DNA of 64,000 nucleotides, from NCBI RefSeq assembly GCF_900187445.1, contig NZ_FYEB01000011.1, positions 124,001-188,000 on the forward strand. The letters are read 5' to 3'. The notes under the pieces are model-generated. The model searched no databases. It had not been told where the DNA came from and saw only the letters and a list, made by a program, of their open reading frames with translations. This document shows positions 43,320 through 51,899 of this stretch, one piece after another. Each line of letters opens with the position of its first letter. The first letter of the stretch is position 1. The stretch comes from Pseudomonas sp. Irchel s3b2 (GTDB taxonomy: Bacteria > Pseudomonadota > Gammaproteobacteria > Pseudomonadales > Pseudomonadaceae). Position numbers and translations under genes: made by a program.

Positions 43320-44212
43320 CACAGATTCTTCGCGGAAAAGGTATCGCACTGGCCGACCTGGCCTTGTGCGAAACCGGCCTTGAACCAGCGCACTCGCTGG
43401 GCCGAAGTGCCATGGGTGAAAGAATCCGGCACCACGCGGCCCTGACCTTGCTGTTGCAAGCGGTCGTCGCCGATGGCGTTGGCGGCGTTCAAGGCTTCTT
43501 CGATGTCACCGGGTTCCAGCCAGTTCAGACGTTTCTGCGCATTGTTGGCCCAGACGCCGGCCAGGCAATCGGCCTGTAGTTCCTGGCGCACCAGCAAACC
43601 ATTGTCGCCTTCCATCTGCCGGCCCTGTTGGCGCGCGGTCTGAATTTTCGCTGAAACGCCGAGCAAGGTCTGCACGTGGTGTCCGACTTCGTGAGCGATT
43701 ACGTAGGCCTGAGCGAAGTCGCCCGCGGCGGAAAAGCGTTGTGACATCTCCTGAAAGAAACTCATGTCCAGGTAAACCTTCTGGTCTGCCGGGCAATAGA
43801 ACGGACCGGTCGCCGAAGTCGCCAGGCCGCAGGCCGAGTTGACGCGGTTGCTGAACAGTATCAGGGTCGGGTCTTTATACTGCCGATCGGCCTGCTGGAA
43901 AATCTGGCGCCAAGTGTCTTCGGTATCGCCGAGGATCGAGCGCACGAATTCGGCTCCTTCATCATTGGCCGGTGGCGCCTTGCGGGTTTGGGTGGTGGCC
44001 GGAGCCGATTGCTCGCTCATCTGCCCGGTCAACTGGCCGAGGATCTGCATCGGGTCCTGGCCGGTGATCCAGCCGATCCCGACGATCAACAGGATCGCCG
44101 TCAGGCTCAGACCCTTGCCTCCACCGAAGCGCATCCCACCGCCCCCACCACCGACATCATCGCCACGGGCATCGACCACGTTGTCGCTGCGTCGGCCTTT
44201 TTTCCAAAGCAT
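43319..44212 (-). CDS. neutral zinc metallopeptidase (YpfJ family)
   Basis: 297 aa from 44212 (MLWKKGRRSDNVVDARG) with GAGG upstream; the frame extends to 44500 but without family similarity. Glycine-rich region (VGGGGGGMRFGGGKG), one membrane helix (about 35-50), then a zincin-like domain: VIAHEVGHHVQTLLG and downstream QELQADCLAGVW. YpfJ/KPN_00944-type protease of unknown substrate. Confidence 0.9.
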   Translation of the reverse strand: MLWKKGRRSDNVVDARGDDVGGGGGGMRFGGGKGLSLTAILLIVGIGWITGQDPMQILGQLTGQMSEQSAPATTQTRKAPPANDEGAEFVRSILGDTEDTWRQIFQQADRQYKDPTLILFSNRVNSACGLATSATGPFYCPADQKVYLDMSFFQEMSQRFSAAGDFAQAYVIAHEVGHHVQTLLGVSAKIQTARQQGRQMEGDNGLLVRQELQADCLAGVWANNAQKRLNWLEPGDIEEALNAANAIGDDRLQQQGQGRVVPDSFTHGTSAQRVRWFKAGFAQGQVGQCDTFSAKNL

Positions 44213-44498
44213 GGGGGATCCTCTTTTCTTGCTGGTGAAGAAGCATGATGAACAAGCTTGATGATGAGTGTTGCCGGTGAGTGGGAGTGGCGCCAGTCCG
44301 GTCGTCCATCTTTTAGCCCGCACGAAACATTTCAGACTTGTATTGAACATCGATAGCCCATCGAATTCCGTCAGGTGATCGGTTTTTCTCGAGTGGGCGA
44401 TTACTTTTGTTGCCGGTTGCTGATCGCACACCGGGTTCCAGATTTTGCATCCGGCCTGTTGTCTTCTAGAATCGGGCAAATTTCGTGTGGAGCCTCCC
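44213..44498. other. divergent intergenic region
   Basis: 286 bases between the metallopeptidase and IclR-type starts. No repeat, hairpin or promoter motif stood out beyond the ribosome site GGAGCC before 44499. Confidence 0.35.
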
Positions 44499-45275
44499 AT
44501 GGCCGGCAGTCAGATCGAACGTGTTTTCAGCGTGCTGGAAAGTCTCACCACTGACCCTCGTGGTTTGCCGATGCAAACGCTGGCAGAGCAACTGGATATC
44601 CCCAAAAGCGCGACCCATCGCTTGCTCGCCGAGCTGATCCGGCTGGGCTACGTGCGGCAGAATCCGGAGAACCTGCGTTATCACCTGTCGACCAAACTGG
44701 TGGCCATGGGTTTCCGCTACCTGTCGAGTAGCGGCGCGGATATCGTGCAACCGGTGCTTGATCGCCTGGCCGAGGAAACCGGTGAGCTGGTGCGCCTTGG
44801 GGTGATCGAAGGGGAGCGGCAAATCTGGATCGCCAAGTCCCAGGGCGCCCGTTCCGGCTTGCGTTATGACCCGGACATGGGCCGCGATGCGCCGTTGTTT
44901 TACACCGCATCGGGGCATGCGTGGCTGGCGTGCATGAGCGATGCCGAGGCCTTGTCGCTGGTGGAACGCCAGAGCATTGACCGGCCCAAGGACCTCGGGC
45001 CGAATGCACCGCGCTCCAACATCGAATTGCTCGAACGCCTGCGTCTGGCCAGGGAACAGGGCTATGCCTGGGTCGAGGAAAGTTCGGCGGTAGGCACGTC
45101 GGCGATTGCCGCAGTGGTGCGGCATCCGGGTGATGGCCGGGTGATCGGCGTACTCAGCATCGCCGGACCGAGTGCGCGGATGCCGGGGGCGCGTTTGCAT
45201 GAATTGGCGCCGCTATTGTTGAAATTTACCGAGGAGTTGTCGGCGGCGAGTCTGGCGTCCGAGTTGTTCATTTAA
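44499..45275 (+). CDS. IclR-family transcriptional regulator
   Basis: 258 aa: winged helix (RVFSVLESLTTDPRGLPMQT, LDIPKSATHRLLAELIRLGY) and the C-terminal effector domain (LVRLGVIEGERQIWIAKSQG, GVLSIAGPSARM). Start at 44499. The next genes on its strand are an EamA transporter (45477) and, beyond, the quinate/shikimate module, so it may regulate uptake or catabolism of an organic acid, but no operator was recognised. Confidence 0.9.
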   Translation: MAGSQIERVFSVLESLTTDPRGLPMQTLAEQLDIPKSATHRLLAELIRLGYVRQNPENLRYHLSTKLVAMGFRYLSSSGADIVQPVLDRLAEETGELVRLGVIEGERQIWIAKSQGARSGLRYDPDMGRDAPLFYTASGHAWLACMSDAEALSLVERQSIDRPKDLGPNAPRSNIELLERLRLAREQGYAWVEESSAVGTSAIAAVVRHPGDGRVIGVLSIAGPSARMPGARLHELAPLLLKFTEELSAASLASELFI

Positions 45276-45419
45276 TTCAACTTGCACAGAAAACCAGTGT
45301 GGGAGCTATGCGAATCTGTGCGCTGATCGAACGCTATTTACCGTAACTTCTGTGAGAATATGGAACCAGGTTCTAAATTGTTTGAGTTCAGCCCTAACAA
45401 TTCACACAAGTGATGTCCT

Positions 45420-45445
45420 GTAGGAGCGAGGCTTGCCCGCGAAGC
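45420..45445 (+). repeat. single REP unit (family A)
   Basis: GTAGGAGCGAGGCTTGCCCG followed by CGAAGC, without an inverted partner nearby, in the leader of the EamA gene. Confidence 0.8.
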
Positions 45446-45476
45446 TTTTGATCTCAAGACCCCAAGGGAATACCCC

Positions 45477-46406
45477 ATGACCCTCAGCACTCCGCTTTCC
45501 GGTGTCAATCAGCCCTTTAAAGGGATTCTGCTGATCGTCGTCGCCACCTTCCTGTTTTCCAGCCACGACGCTTTGTCGAAATACCTCTCGGGGTTCTACC
45601 CGGTGATCATGGTGGTCTGGGCTCGCTATGTAATCCACACGTTGCTGATGGCAGGGATTTTTCTGCCGCAGTCCGGGTTGCGTGTCCTACGGACCAAACG
45701 GCCATTGCTGCAACTGTTGCGGGCGTTGTGTCTGCTGGGGACCAGTTTGCTGTTCACTACCGGTTTGCTGTTCATCCCGTTGGCGGAAGCCACGGCAGTC
45801 AACTTTCTCGCACCGGTATTGGTGACGGCGCTATCGGTACCACTGCTCGGTGAACAGGTGACGCGCGGCCAATGGCTGGCGGTGATTTGCGGATTTATCG
45901 GGGTGTTGATCATCGTCCATCCTGGCGGCGAATTGTTCACGCCAGCGGTGTTGCTGCCGTTCTGCTCGGCGCTGTTTTTCTGCTTCTATCAGTTGCTCAC
46001 CCGTAAGCTCAGCGAAATCGACAGCCCGACCACCAGCAATTTTTTTGCCGGGCTGTGCAATACGTTGGTGATGAGCGCGCTGGTGCCGTTCTTCTGGCAA
46101 GTCCCAAGCCTGGGTCATGGTTTTATGATGGTGGCGCTGGGGGCGTGCGGGATGACGGCGCATCTGTTTCTGACTCAGGCCTTCCGGCACGCCGCGCCCG
46201 CGCTGTTGGCGCCGTTCGGCTACTGCCAGATCGTCTTTGCCGGTTTGCTGGGTTGGTTACTGTTTTCTCACACGCCGACCCTGACCACAGTGGTCGGGAT
46301 CGCGGTGATTTGTTGCAGCGGGTTGGCGGCAGCGTGGCAACAACGAAGGGTAGGAGAGGGCAGGCCTGGAATCAGGCCTGCCGAAGGAAGGGATTTTAGT
46401 CAGTGA
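45477..46406 (+). CDS. EamA/DMT-family transporter
   Basis: 309 aa, ten helices in two EamA repeats (GILLIVVATFLFSSHDALSK; LACGMTAHLFLTQAF region LGACGMTAHLFLTQAFRHAA). First gene after the IclR regulator and convergent with the MFS gene, overlapping its end by 11 bases. Substrate unknown; position next to a hydroaromatic-acid module suggests but does not prove an aromatic or organic acid. Confidence 0.86.
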   Translation: MTLSTPLSGVNQPFKGILLIVVATFLFSSHDALSKYLSGFYPVIMVVWARYVIHTLLMAGIFLPQSGLRVLRTKRPLLQLLRALCLLGTSLLFTTGLLFIPLAEATAVNFLAPVLVTALSVPLLGEQVTRGQWLAVICGFIGVLIIVHPGGELFTPAVLLPFCSALFFCFYQLLTRKLSEIDSPTTSNFFAGLCNTLVMSALVPFFWQVPSLGHGFMMVALGACGMTAHLFLTQAFRHAAPALLAPFGYCQIVFAGLLGWLLFSHTPTLTTVVGIAVICCSGLAAAWQQRRVGEGRPGIRPAEGRDFSQ

Positions 46407-47733
46407 CGGTAGGAATCTTGCGCGGTGCCATGAAGTACATCCAGGTCAGCGCGATGAAGTACATCGCCGGAATCATGGTGAACAGCACGGTGTAGTTGTT
46501 GTTGGTGACCGTCAGAATGTGGCCGACCAACTGGGTCATGAACATCCCGCCGATCGCCGCGCACATTCCGCCGAAGCCGAACACCGTACTCATCATGTGC
46601 TTGGGCGTGTAGTCCATCACCAGGCTCCAGATGTTCGCGGTCCAGGCCTGGTGAGCACCGATGGCCAGGGAGATGGCAAACACCGCGAGCCACAGGCTGC
46701 TCGAACCAGCGGCCATGACCACGCCGATGATGCAGCAGGCGAACAGGAACATGGACATCAGTCGCGCCTTGATCGGGTTGACTCCGCGTCCGATCAGGAA
46801 CGAGGACAGGATCCCGCCGCCGACACTGCCGAAGTCGGCCGTCAGGTAGATGATGATCAGCGGGATACCCATCTGGGTCACGTTGATCCCCAGGTTGTAT
46901 TGCTGATTGAGGAACGGCGGCAGCCAGTACAGGTAGAACCAGAACACCGGCGCGGTGATCGAGTAGGCGAGGGCGAAGGCCCAGGTGCCACGCATGCGCA
47001 GAATTCGTGAGAACGGTACGCGGGACTGTTCTGGCTCGACTTCCTTCTGGATGTAATCCAGTTCCGATTGTTTGACGCTCGGATGATCTTCCGGGTTGAA
47101 GTATTTCAGCCCCCAGAACAGCAACCAGATGCCGCCCAGTGCCGCCATGCACAGGAACGCGGCTTGCCAGCCCCAGGCGTGGAGGATCAGCGGCAGCAAC
47201 ATTGGCGTGAACATCGCGCCGACGTTGGTCCCGGCGTTGAAGATGCCGGTGGCCACGGCGCGCTCGCCGGCGGGGAACCACAACCGGGTGGTTTTCACGC
47301 AGGCCGGGTAATTCGCCGCCTCAGTCAAACCGAGAATGAACCGGCAGACCATGAAGCCCACCGCCGAAGTAGCCAGGCCGTGAGCGCCGGTCGCCAGGCT
47401 CCAGAGCAGCACCGCGCAGAAGAACACGCGTTTAACGCCGACCCGGTCGATCAACCGACCCTGCAGTACGAAGCCGATGGCGTAGCCGACCTGAAACCAG
47501 AAGTTGATGTTGGCGTAGTCCATCGCCGTCCAGCTCATTTCCTTGGCCAGGATCGGCTGCATGACGCCCAGGGCAGCGCGGTCGATGTAGTTCAGAGTGG
47601 TGGCGAAAAACACCAGCGCCAGCATCCCCCAACGGGTTTTGCCGACGGCCATGGCGCCGCGGATTTTGTCGCCGATGCCGCCGGTGGCGACGCCTATGGC
47701 CGGAGCCACGCGAGAGCTTTGAGAAGGAATCAT
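46396..47733 (-). CDS. MFS transporter, ACS-like; probable quinate/shikimate importer
   Basis: 445 aa, twelve membrane helices. Anion:cation symporter-like features are FFATTLNYIDRAALGVMQPI, the loop GRLIDRVGVKR and RFILGLTEAANYPACVKTTR. The start is ATG 47733; a TTG at 47754 is possible. It lies directly before quiC in the opposite orientation and beside aroQ and a QsuD-type dehydrogenase, as related transporters do in pseudomonads. The substrate is inferred from context. Confidence 0.87.
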   Translation of the reverse strand: MIPSQSSRVAPAIGVATGGIGDKIRGAMAVGKTRWGMLALVFFATTLNYIDRAALGVMQPILAKEMSWTAMDYANINFWFQVGYAIGFVLQGRLIDRVGVKRVFFCAVLLWSLATGAHGLATSAVGFMVCRFILGLTEAANYPACVKTTRLWFPAGERAVATGIFNAGTNVGAMFTPMLLPLILHAWGWQAAFLCMAALGGIWLLFWGLKYFNPEDHPSVKQSELDYIQKEVEPEQSRVPFSRILRMRGTWAFALAYSITAPVFWFYLYWLPPFLNQQYNLGINVTQMGIPLIIIYLTADFGSVGGGILSSFLIGRGVNPIKARLMSMFLFACCIIGVVMAAGSSSLWLAVFAISLAIGAHQAWTANIWSLVMDYTPKHMMSTVFGFGGMCAAIGGMFMTQLVGHILTVTNNNYTVLFTMIPAMYFIALTWMYFMAPRKIPTVTD

Positions 47734-47840
47734 GTGTGTGTGCCATCCGTTCAATGACTGACAAGCGAGGCTTGTCGGGACTTCAAGGGCGCGTGATCAA
47801 TCGATGGCGCCAGGCGCGGGTGTGATTGATCGGCTGAGGT

Positions 47841-47863
47841 GTTTTCGTCGGACTGACGAAAAC
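47841..47863. promoter_or_regulatory. perfect 9-bp dyad, candidate operator
   Basis: GTTTTCGTC-GGACT-GACGAAAAC, 108-130 bases upstream of the MFS start. Size and symmetry fit a TetR- or IclR-type operator. On the minus strand it could instead end a short transcript, but the T run is within the stem. Confidence 0.35.
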
Positions 47864-47866
47864 CGG

Positions 47867-47974
47867 TTATTCAGCGAGCGGCACGGGTCGGCCGAGCGAG
47901 CGCAAGGTTCGGATGGATGCCAGGTACGGCGTGAGGGCGGTGGAGCAAGCAAACAAGGCGTTGAATAAGCGCAT
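47867..47974 (-). CDS. possible 35-aa small protein
   Basis: ATG at 47974 opens MRLFNALFACSTALTPYLAS and ends RPVPLAE just before the 47841-47863 dyad. A weak purine-rich stretch lies upstream. No family recognised; may be spurious. Confidence 0.2.
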   Translation of the reverse strand: MRLFNALFACSTALTPYLASIRTLRSLGRPVPLAE

Positions 47975-48213
47975 GAGCGTGTACCCGTTTTTTGAAATTT
48001 TTATGTGGTGTTCAGGGTCTTTGGTAACCGAGTCCATGGGTTCATGACCGGACTCAATGTGGTGTCGATGTTGCGCAGCGGACGAAAAATCGTCAATTCG
48101 CCAACCGCCATTGTGTTCGATAATCGCCCGCAAAACTAACCGGGTAGTACACTTTGAATTGCTGTGTGGATTCGTCAAGCCAATAATTTGCCTCAAGGTA
48201 AAACCGACACTAG

Positions 48214-48250
48214 GTAGCAGCTGCCGAACGCAGGCTTCGCCAGCTGCTAC
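48214..48250. repeat. single REP-like hairpin (family B)
   Basis: GTAGCAGCTGCCGAACGCAG and CTTCGCCAGCTGCTAC form an imperfect hairpin about 50 bases upstream of the quiC start. Confidence 0.7.
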
Positions 48251-48303
48251 AGAAAGCCTGTTACCTATCTAACAAGACCCGTCCATCCACCGGGAGTCGA
48301 AAT

Positions 48304-50205
48304 ATGCAGCGTTCCATTGCCACCGTTTCCTTGAGCGGTACCCTGCCGGAAAAACTCGAAGCCATCGCCGCCGCCGGTTTTGACGGGGTGGAGATTTTCG
48401 AGAACGACCTTCTCTACTACGACGGCAGTCCGCGGGAAATCAGGCAGATGTGCGCCGATCTCGGGATCGCCATCACGCTGTTTCAACCTTTCCGGGATTT
48501 CGAAGGATGCCGCCGCGATCGCCTGCCGCGCAATCTGGAGCGGGCCGAGCGCAAGTTCGATTTGATGCAGGAGCTAGGCACCGACCTGGTGCTGGTGTGC
48601 AGCAACGCCTCGGCCGACTCCATCGGTGATGAGCAGATTCTGATTGATGATTTGCACCAGCTCGCAGAGCGGGCCGGTAGTCGTGGCCTGCGGATCGGTT
48701 ATGAAGCGCTGGCCTGGGGTCGGCATGTTAATACCTGGCAACAGGTGTGGAACATCGTTCGCCAGGCTGATCATCCAAGCCTGGGCGTGTTGCTGGACAG
48801 TTTTCATACGCTGTCGCTCAAAGGCGATCCGAGCGCCATCGCCGAGATTCCCGGCGACAAGATCTTCTTCGTGCAAATGGCCGACGCGCCGATCCTGGCC
48901 ATGGATGTGCTGGAATGGAGCCGGCATTTCCGCTGTTTCCCGGGCCAGGGCGAATTCGATCTGCCAGGGTTCCTTGCGCCGATCATCAAGAGTGGCTACA
49001 CCGGGCCGCTGTCGCTGGAGATCTTCAACGATGGCTTCCGTGCCGCACCGCCACGGGCCAACGCTGCCGACGGTTTGCGTTCATTGTTGTACCTGGAAGA
49101 GAAAACCCGCCAACGTCTGGAGCAGGAAGCCACGCCTGTGGCCAATCGCGACATTCTGTTCGATACCCCAAGCGCCAGCGAATACAACGGCATCGAGTTT
49201 CTTGAATTCGCAGTGGACGAAAGCCTTGGCGCCAAGCTGGCCCATTGGCTGGAGCGGCTGGGTTTCGTAAAGGCCGGGCAGCACCGTTCCAAGAGTGTCA
49301 GCCTGTTGCGTCAGGGCGATATCAACCTGATCCTCAACTCTGAGCCTTATTCCTTCGCCCACAGTTTTTTCGAGGCGCACGGCCCATCGCTATGCGCCAC
49401 CGCCGTGCGGGTCAAGAACAGCGCCAGTGCGCTGGCGCGTGCCGTGGCTTACAAAGGCCAGCCGTATCGTGGACTCGTTGGCCCCAACGAGCTTGAACTG
49501 GCAGCGGTGCGTGCGCCGGACGGCAGCCTGATTTATCTGGTGGATCAGAACGCCGACGTCTATGGCACCGACTTCAATCTGCAATCGACGGTCGTGGCCA
49601 GCGGTGGTCTCAAGCGCATCGACCACATGGCGATGGCATTGCCGGCGGACAGCCTCGACAGTTGGGTGCTGTTCTATAAAAGCCTGCTGGATTTCGAAGC
49701 CGACGATGAAGTGGTATTGCCCGACCCATACGGTTTGGTGAAGAGCCGTGCTTTGCGCAGCCGTTGCAGCTCGATCCGCCTGCCGCTGAACATTTCCGAG
49801 AATCGCAACACCGCCATCTCACACGCACTGTCGAGTTATCGCGGTTCCGGTGTGCATCACATCGCTTTCGATTGCGACGATATCTTTGCCGAAGTCAGTC
49901 GTGCCAAGGAGGCGGGCGTGCCGTTGCTGGATATCCCGCTCAACTACTACGATGACCTCGCCGCGCGGTTTGATTTCGACGATGAGTTCCTCAGCGAGCT
50001 GGCCTATTTCAACGTGCTCTATGACCGCGATGCCCAGGGTGGTGAGCTGTTTCATGTCTACACCGAGCCGTTCGAGGGCCGGTTTTTCTTTGAAATCATC
50101 CAGCGCAAAAACGGCTACGCGGGTTACGGCGCGGCCAACGTGGCAGTGCGACTGGCGGCCATGGCCAAATCGCGAAGTGGTGGCGTTCGTCAGGCAAAGT
50201 TGTAG
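48304..50205 (+). CDS. quiC: 3-dehydroshikimate dehydratase (QuiC1 type)
   Basis: Dehydrates 3-dehydroshikimate to protocatechuate in quinate/shikimate catabolism. 633 aa, a fusion: N-terminal sugar-isomerase/AP-endonuclease-like barrel (1-290) with metal ligands E134 (YEALAWG), D165 (LLDSFHTL), Q191 (FFVQMAD) and E239 (SLEIFNDG); and a C-terminal VOC/4-hydroxyphenylpyruvate dioxygenase-like region with RIDHMAMAL, GVHHIAFDCDD and FFFEIIQRK, which carries the H-H-E iron triad. In characterised QuiC1 the N-domain holds the dehydratase activity and the C-domain's role is unclear. GGGAG precedes the ATG. Confidence 0.93.
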   Translation: MQRSIATVSLSGTLPEKLEAIAAAGFDGVEIFENDLLYYDGSPREIRQMCADLGIAITLFQPFRDFEGCRRDRLPRNLERAERKFDLMQELGTDLVLVCSNASADSIGDEQILIDDLHQLAERAGSRGLRIGYEALAWGRHVNTWQQVWNIVRQADHPSLGVLLDSFHTLSLKGDPSAIAEIPGDKIFFVQMADAPILAMDVLEWSRHFRCFPGQGEFDLPGFLAPIIKSGYTGPLSLEIFNDGFRAAPPRANAADGLRSLLYLEEKTRQRLEQEATPVANRDILFDTPSASEYNGIEFLEFAVDESLGAKLAHWLERLGFVKAGQHRSKSVSLLRQGDINLILNSEPYSFAHSFFEAHGPSLCATAVRVKNSASALARAVAYKGQPYRGLVGPNELELAAVRAPDGSLIYLVDQNADVYGTDFNLQSTVVASGGLKRIDHMAMALPADSLDSWVLFYKSLLDFEADDEVVLPDPYGLVKSRALRSRCSSIRLPLNISENRNTAISHALSSYRGSGVHHIAFDCDDIFAEVSRAKEAGVPLLDIPLNYYDDLAARFDFDDEFLSELAYFNVLYDRDAQGGELFHVYTEPFEGRFFFEIIQRKNGYAGYGAANVAVRLAAMAKSRSGGVRQAKL

Positions 50206-50306
50206 GAAAATCGTAAACACGGGTACAAAACCGCTGCCGCGCAGCTTCCTTCACTGCGCGTGGCGGCCCATAATCTTCCGCTTGTGCAGTGATGGCCGTG
50301 AGCCCA

Positions 50307-50984
50307 ATGACAATAATTTCAGAACTCTCCGCAGCGCCCGAAAAGCCAATTGCCGAGCCTCGCAAGAGTCGCAAGAACAACCCGGAAAAGACCCGCGAGA
50401 ACATCCTTCAAGAGGCCATTGTCGAGTTCGTTCAGCAGGGGCTTTCCGGTGCGCGCGTCGATGCAATCGCCGAACGCATCCACACCTCCAAACGCATGAT
50501 CTATTACTACTTCGGCAGTAAGGAACAGCTCTACGTCGAGGTGCTGGAGAAACTCTACGGAGATATCCGCAACACCGAAAACCGTTTGCACCTGGCTGAA
50601 CTGGCGCCAGTGGAGGCGATTCGGCGCTTGGTGGAGTTCACCTTCGATCACCATGATCGCAACGTCGATTTCGTGCGTATCGTCAGCATCGAGAACATTC
50701 ACAACGCCGAGTATGTGAAGCGCTCCGATGCGATCAAGGCGATGAACAACACCATCCTCGATTCACTGGGTGAGATTTTGCGTCGTGGCTCCGAAGAAGG
50801 TGTATTCCGCACCGACCTCGATCCGTTGGATGTGCATCTGCTGATCAGTTCGTTTTGCTTCTATCGCGTATCGAACCGTCATACCTTCGGTGAGATTTTT
50901 CAGATCGACTTGCCGGACGAAAGCATCAAGCAGCGTCATCGAGAGATGATTTGCGAGTCGGTTTTGCGCTACCTGCAGGCCTGA
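50307..50984 (+). CDS. TetR-family regulator of the quinate/shikimate module
   Basis: 225 aa: helix-turn-helix (NILQEAIVEFVQQGLSGARV, RIHTSKRMIYYYFGSKEQLY) then a TetR_C ligand domain. ATG at 50307 is favoured, but GTG/ATG codons at 50289-50298 are in frame. It follows quiC by about 100 bases that contain a small GC-rich hairpin. By position it should control quiC and neighbours, probably responding to a pathway intermediate. Confidence 0.87.
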   Translation: MTIISELSAAPEKPIAEPRKSRKNNPEKTRENILQEAIVEFVQQGLSGARVDAIAERIHTSKRMIYYYFGSKEQLYVEVLEKLYGDIRNTENRLHLAELAPVEAIRRLVEFTFDHHDRNVDFVRIVSIENIHNAEYVKRSDAIKAMNNTILDSLGEILRRGSEEGVFRTDLDPLDVHLLISSFCFYRVSNRHTFGEIFQIDLPDESIKQRHREMICESVLRYLQA

Positions 50985-50993
50985 TTGATTTTT

Positions 50994-51039
50994 AAAAGAT
51001 CGCAGCCTTCGGCAGCTCCTGCTGAGGCGGCGATCTTTT
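50994..51039. terminator. bidirectional hairpin between tetR and the shikimate-dehydrogenase gene
   Basis: AAAAGATCGC and GCGATCTTTT arms around a loop bearing a family B REP core (AGCCTTCGGCAGCTCCT). A/T flanks on both sides suit termination of both convergent genes. Confidence 0.7.
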
Positions 51040-51044
51040 GATCT

Positions 51045-51899
51045 TCAACCATTCATGCTTTGAAAATGCGCCAGCATTCGCTGAGCATCCGGCACCACCC
51101 CGCTGAACAGTTCAAACGCCTTCACCGCCTGAAACACTGCCATATTGCCGCCATCCAGGGTTCGGCAACCCAGCGCGCGAGCGTTGCGCAGCAGTTCGGT
51201 TTCCAGTGGGAAGTAAACGATCTCTGCCACCCACAACTGTGCCCGAAGAAGCTCCACCGGCACGGGCATGCCCGGCAGTTTTTTCATGCCCATCGGCGTG
51301 GTATTCACCAAGCCGTCAGCCTGACCCAGCGTGCCTGGCAAGTCATGACCAGCCACGGCGCGACCAAAACCAAAATGCTGATTGAGGTTGTTCGCCAGCG
51401 ACTGAGCACGACTTTGATCCACATCGAAAATGCTCAGCAGCTGTACGCCTTCGCTCAATAGCGCGTGGGCCACCGCCGCGCCTGCGCCACCGGCGCCCAT
51501 TTGCACCACACGCTCACGGGCAACGTCCTTCAAACCACGGCGAAACCCTTCGGCAAAACCCAGGCAATCGGTGTTGTGGCCGATGCGTTTACCGTCCTTC
51601 AGCACCACCGTATTCACCGCGCCAATACCGCGGGCTTCCGGCGACAATTCGTCAAGCAACGGGATGATCGTCTGCTTGCACGGGAAGGTGATGTTCAGCC
51701 CGGTGAAGTTCATTCGTTCGGCGGCCATCAGCAGGTCGGGCAGGGCACTGCTGTCGAGTTTCAATTGATCCAGATCGATCAACCGATAGAGGTAGCGCAA
51801 ACCCTGCGCATCGCCTTCATGCTCGTGTAGCGCGGGGGTGCGGGAAGCCTGAATGCCGGCACCGATCAGCCCGGCCAATACCACGGTGTTGTGTGTCAT
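51045..51899 (-). CDS. quinate/shikimate dehydrogenase, QsuD-like
   Basis: 284 aa from 51899 (ATGA overlap with aroQ). Shikimate-dehydrogenase fold: GLNITFPCKQTIIPLLDELS with the catalytic Lys, GAVNTVVLKDGKRIGHNTD with catalytic Asp, and a nucleotide-binding QMGAGGAGAAVAHALL. It reads like the catabolic NAD-linked QsuD group more than biosynthetic AroE (VNTTPMGMKKLPGMPVPVEL, ARALGCRTLDGGNMAVFQAV). It would oxidise quinate/shikimate to 3-dehydro products. Confidence 0.9.
   Translation of the reverse strand: MTHNTVVLAGLIGAGIQASRTPALHEHEGDAQGLRYLYRLIDLDQLKLDSSALPDLLMAAERMNFTGLNITFPCKQTIIPLLDELSPEARGIGAVNTVVLKDGKRIGHNTDCLGFAEGFRRGLKDVARERVVQMGAGGAGAAVAHALLSEGVQLLSIFDVDQSRAQSLANNLNQHFGFGRAVAGHDLPGTLGQADGLVNTTPMGMKKLPGMPVPVELLRAQLWVAEIVYFPLETELLRNARALGCRTLDGGNMAVFQAVKAFELFSGVVPDAQRMLAHFQSMNG

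Larger units (their letters stand above)
47734..48303. other. divergent control region between MFS and quiC genes
   Basis: 570 bases containing a perfect dyad (47841-47863), a possible 35-codon frame (47867-47974, minus), a family B repeat (48214-48250) and the quiC ribosome site (GGGAGTC). The rest shows no recognisable motif. A longer minus frame to 48196 has poor coding character. Confidence 0.5.

Noticed and set aside
47068..47757. 229-codon frame antisense to the MFS gene
   Set aside because: Complement of strongly conserved transmembrane coding sequence; hydrophilic and repeat-poor shadow.
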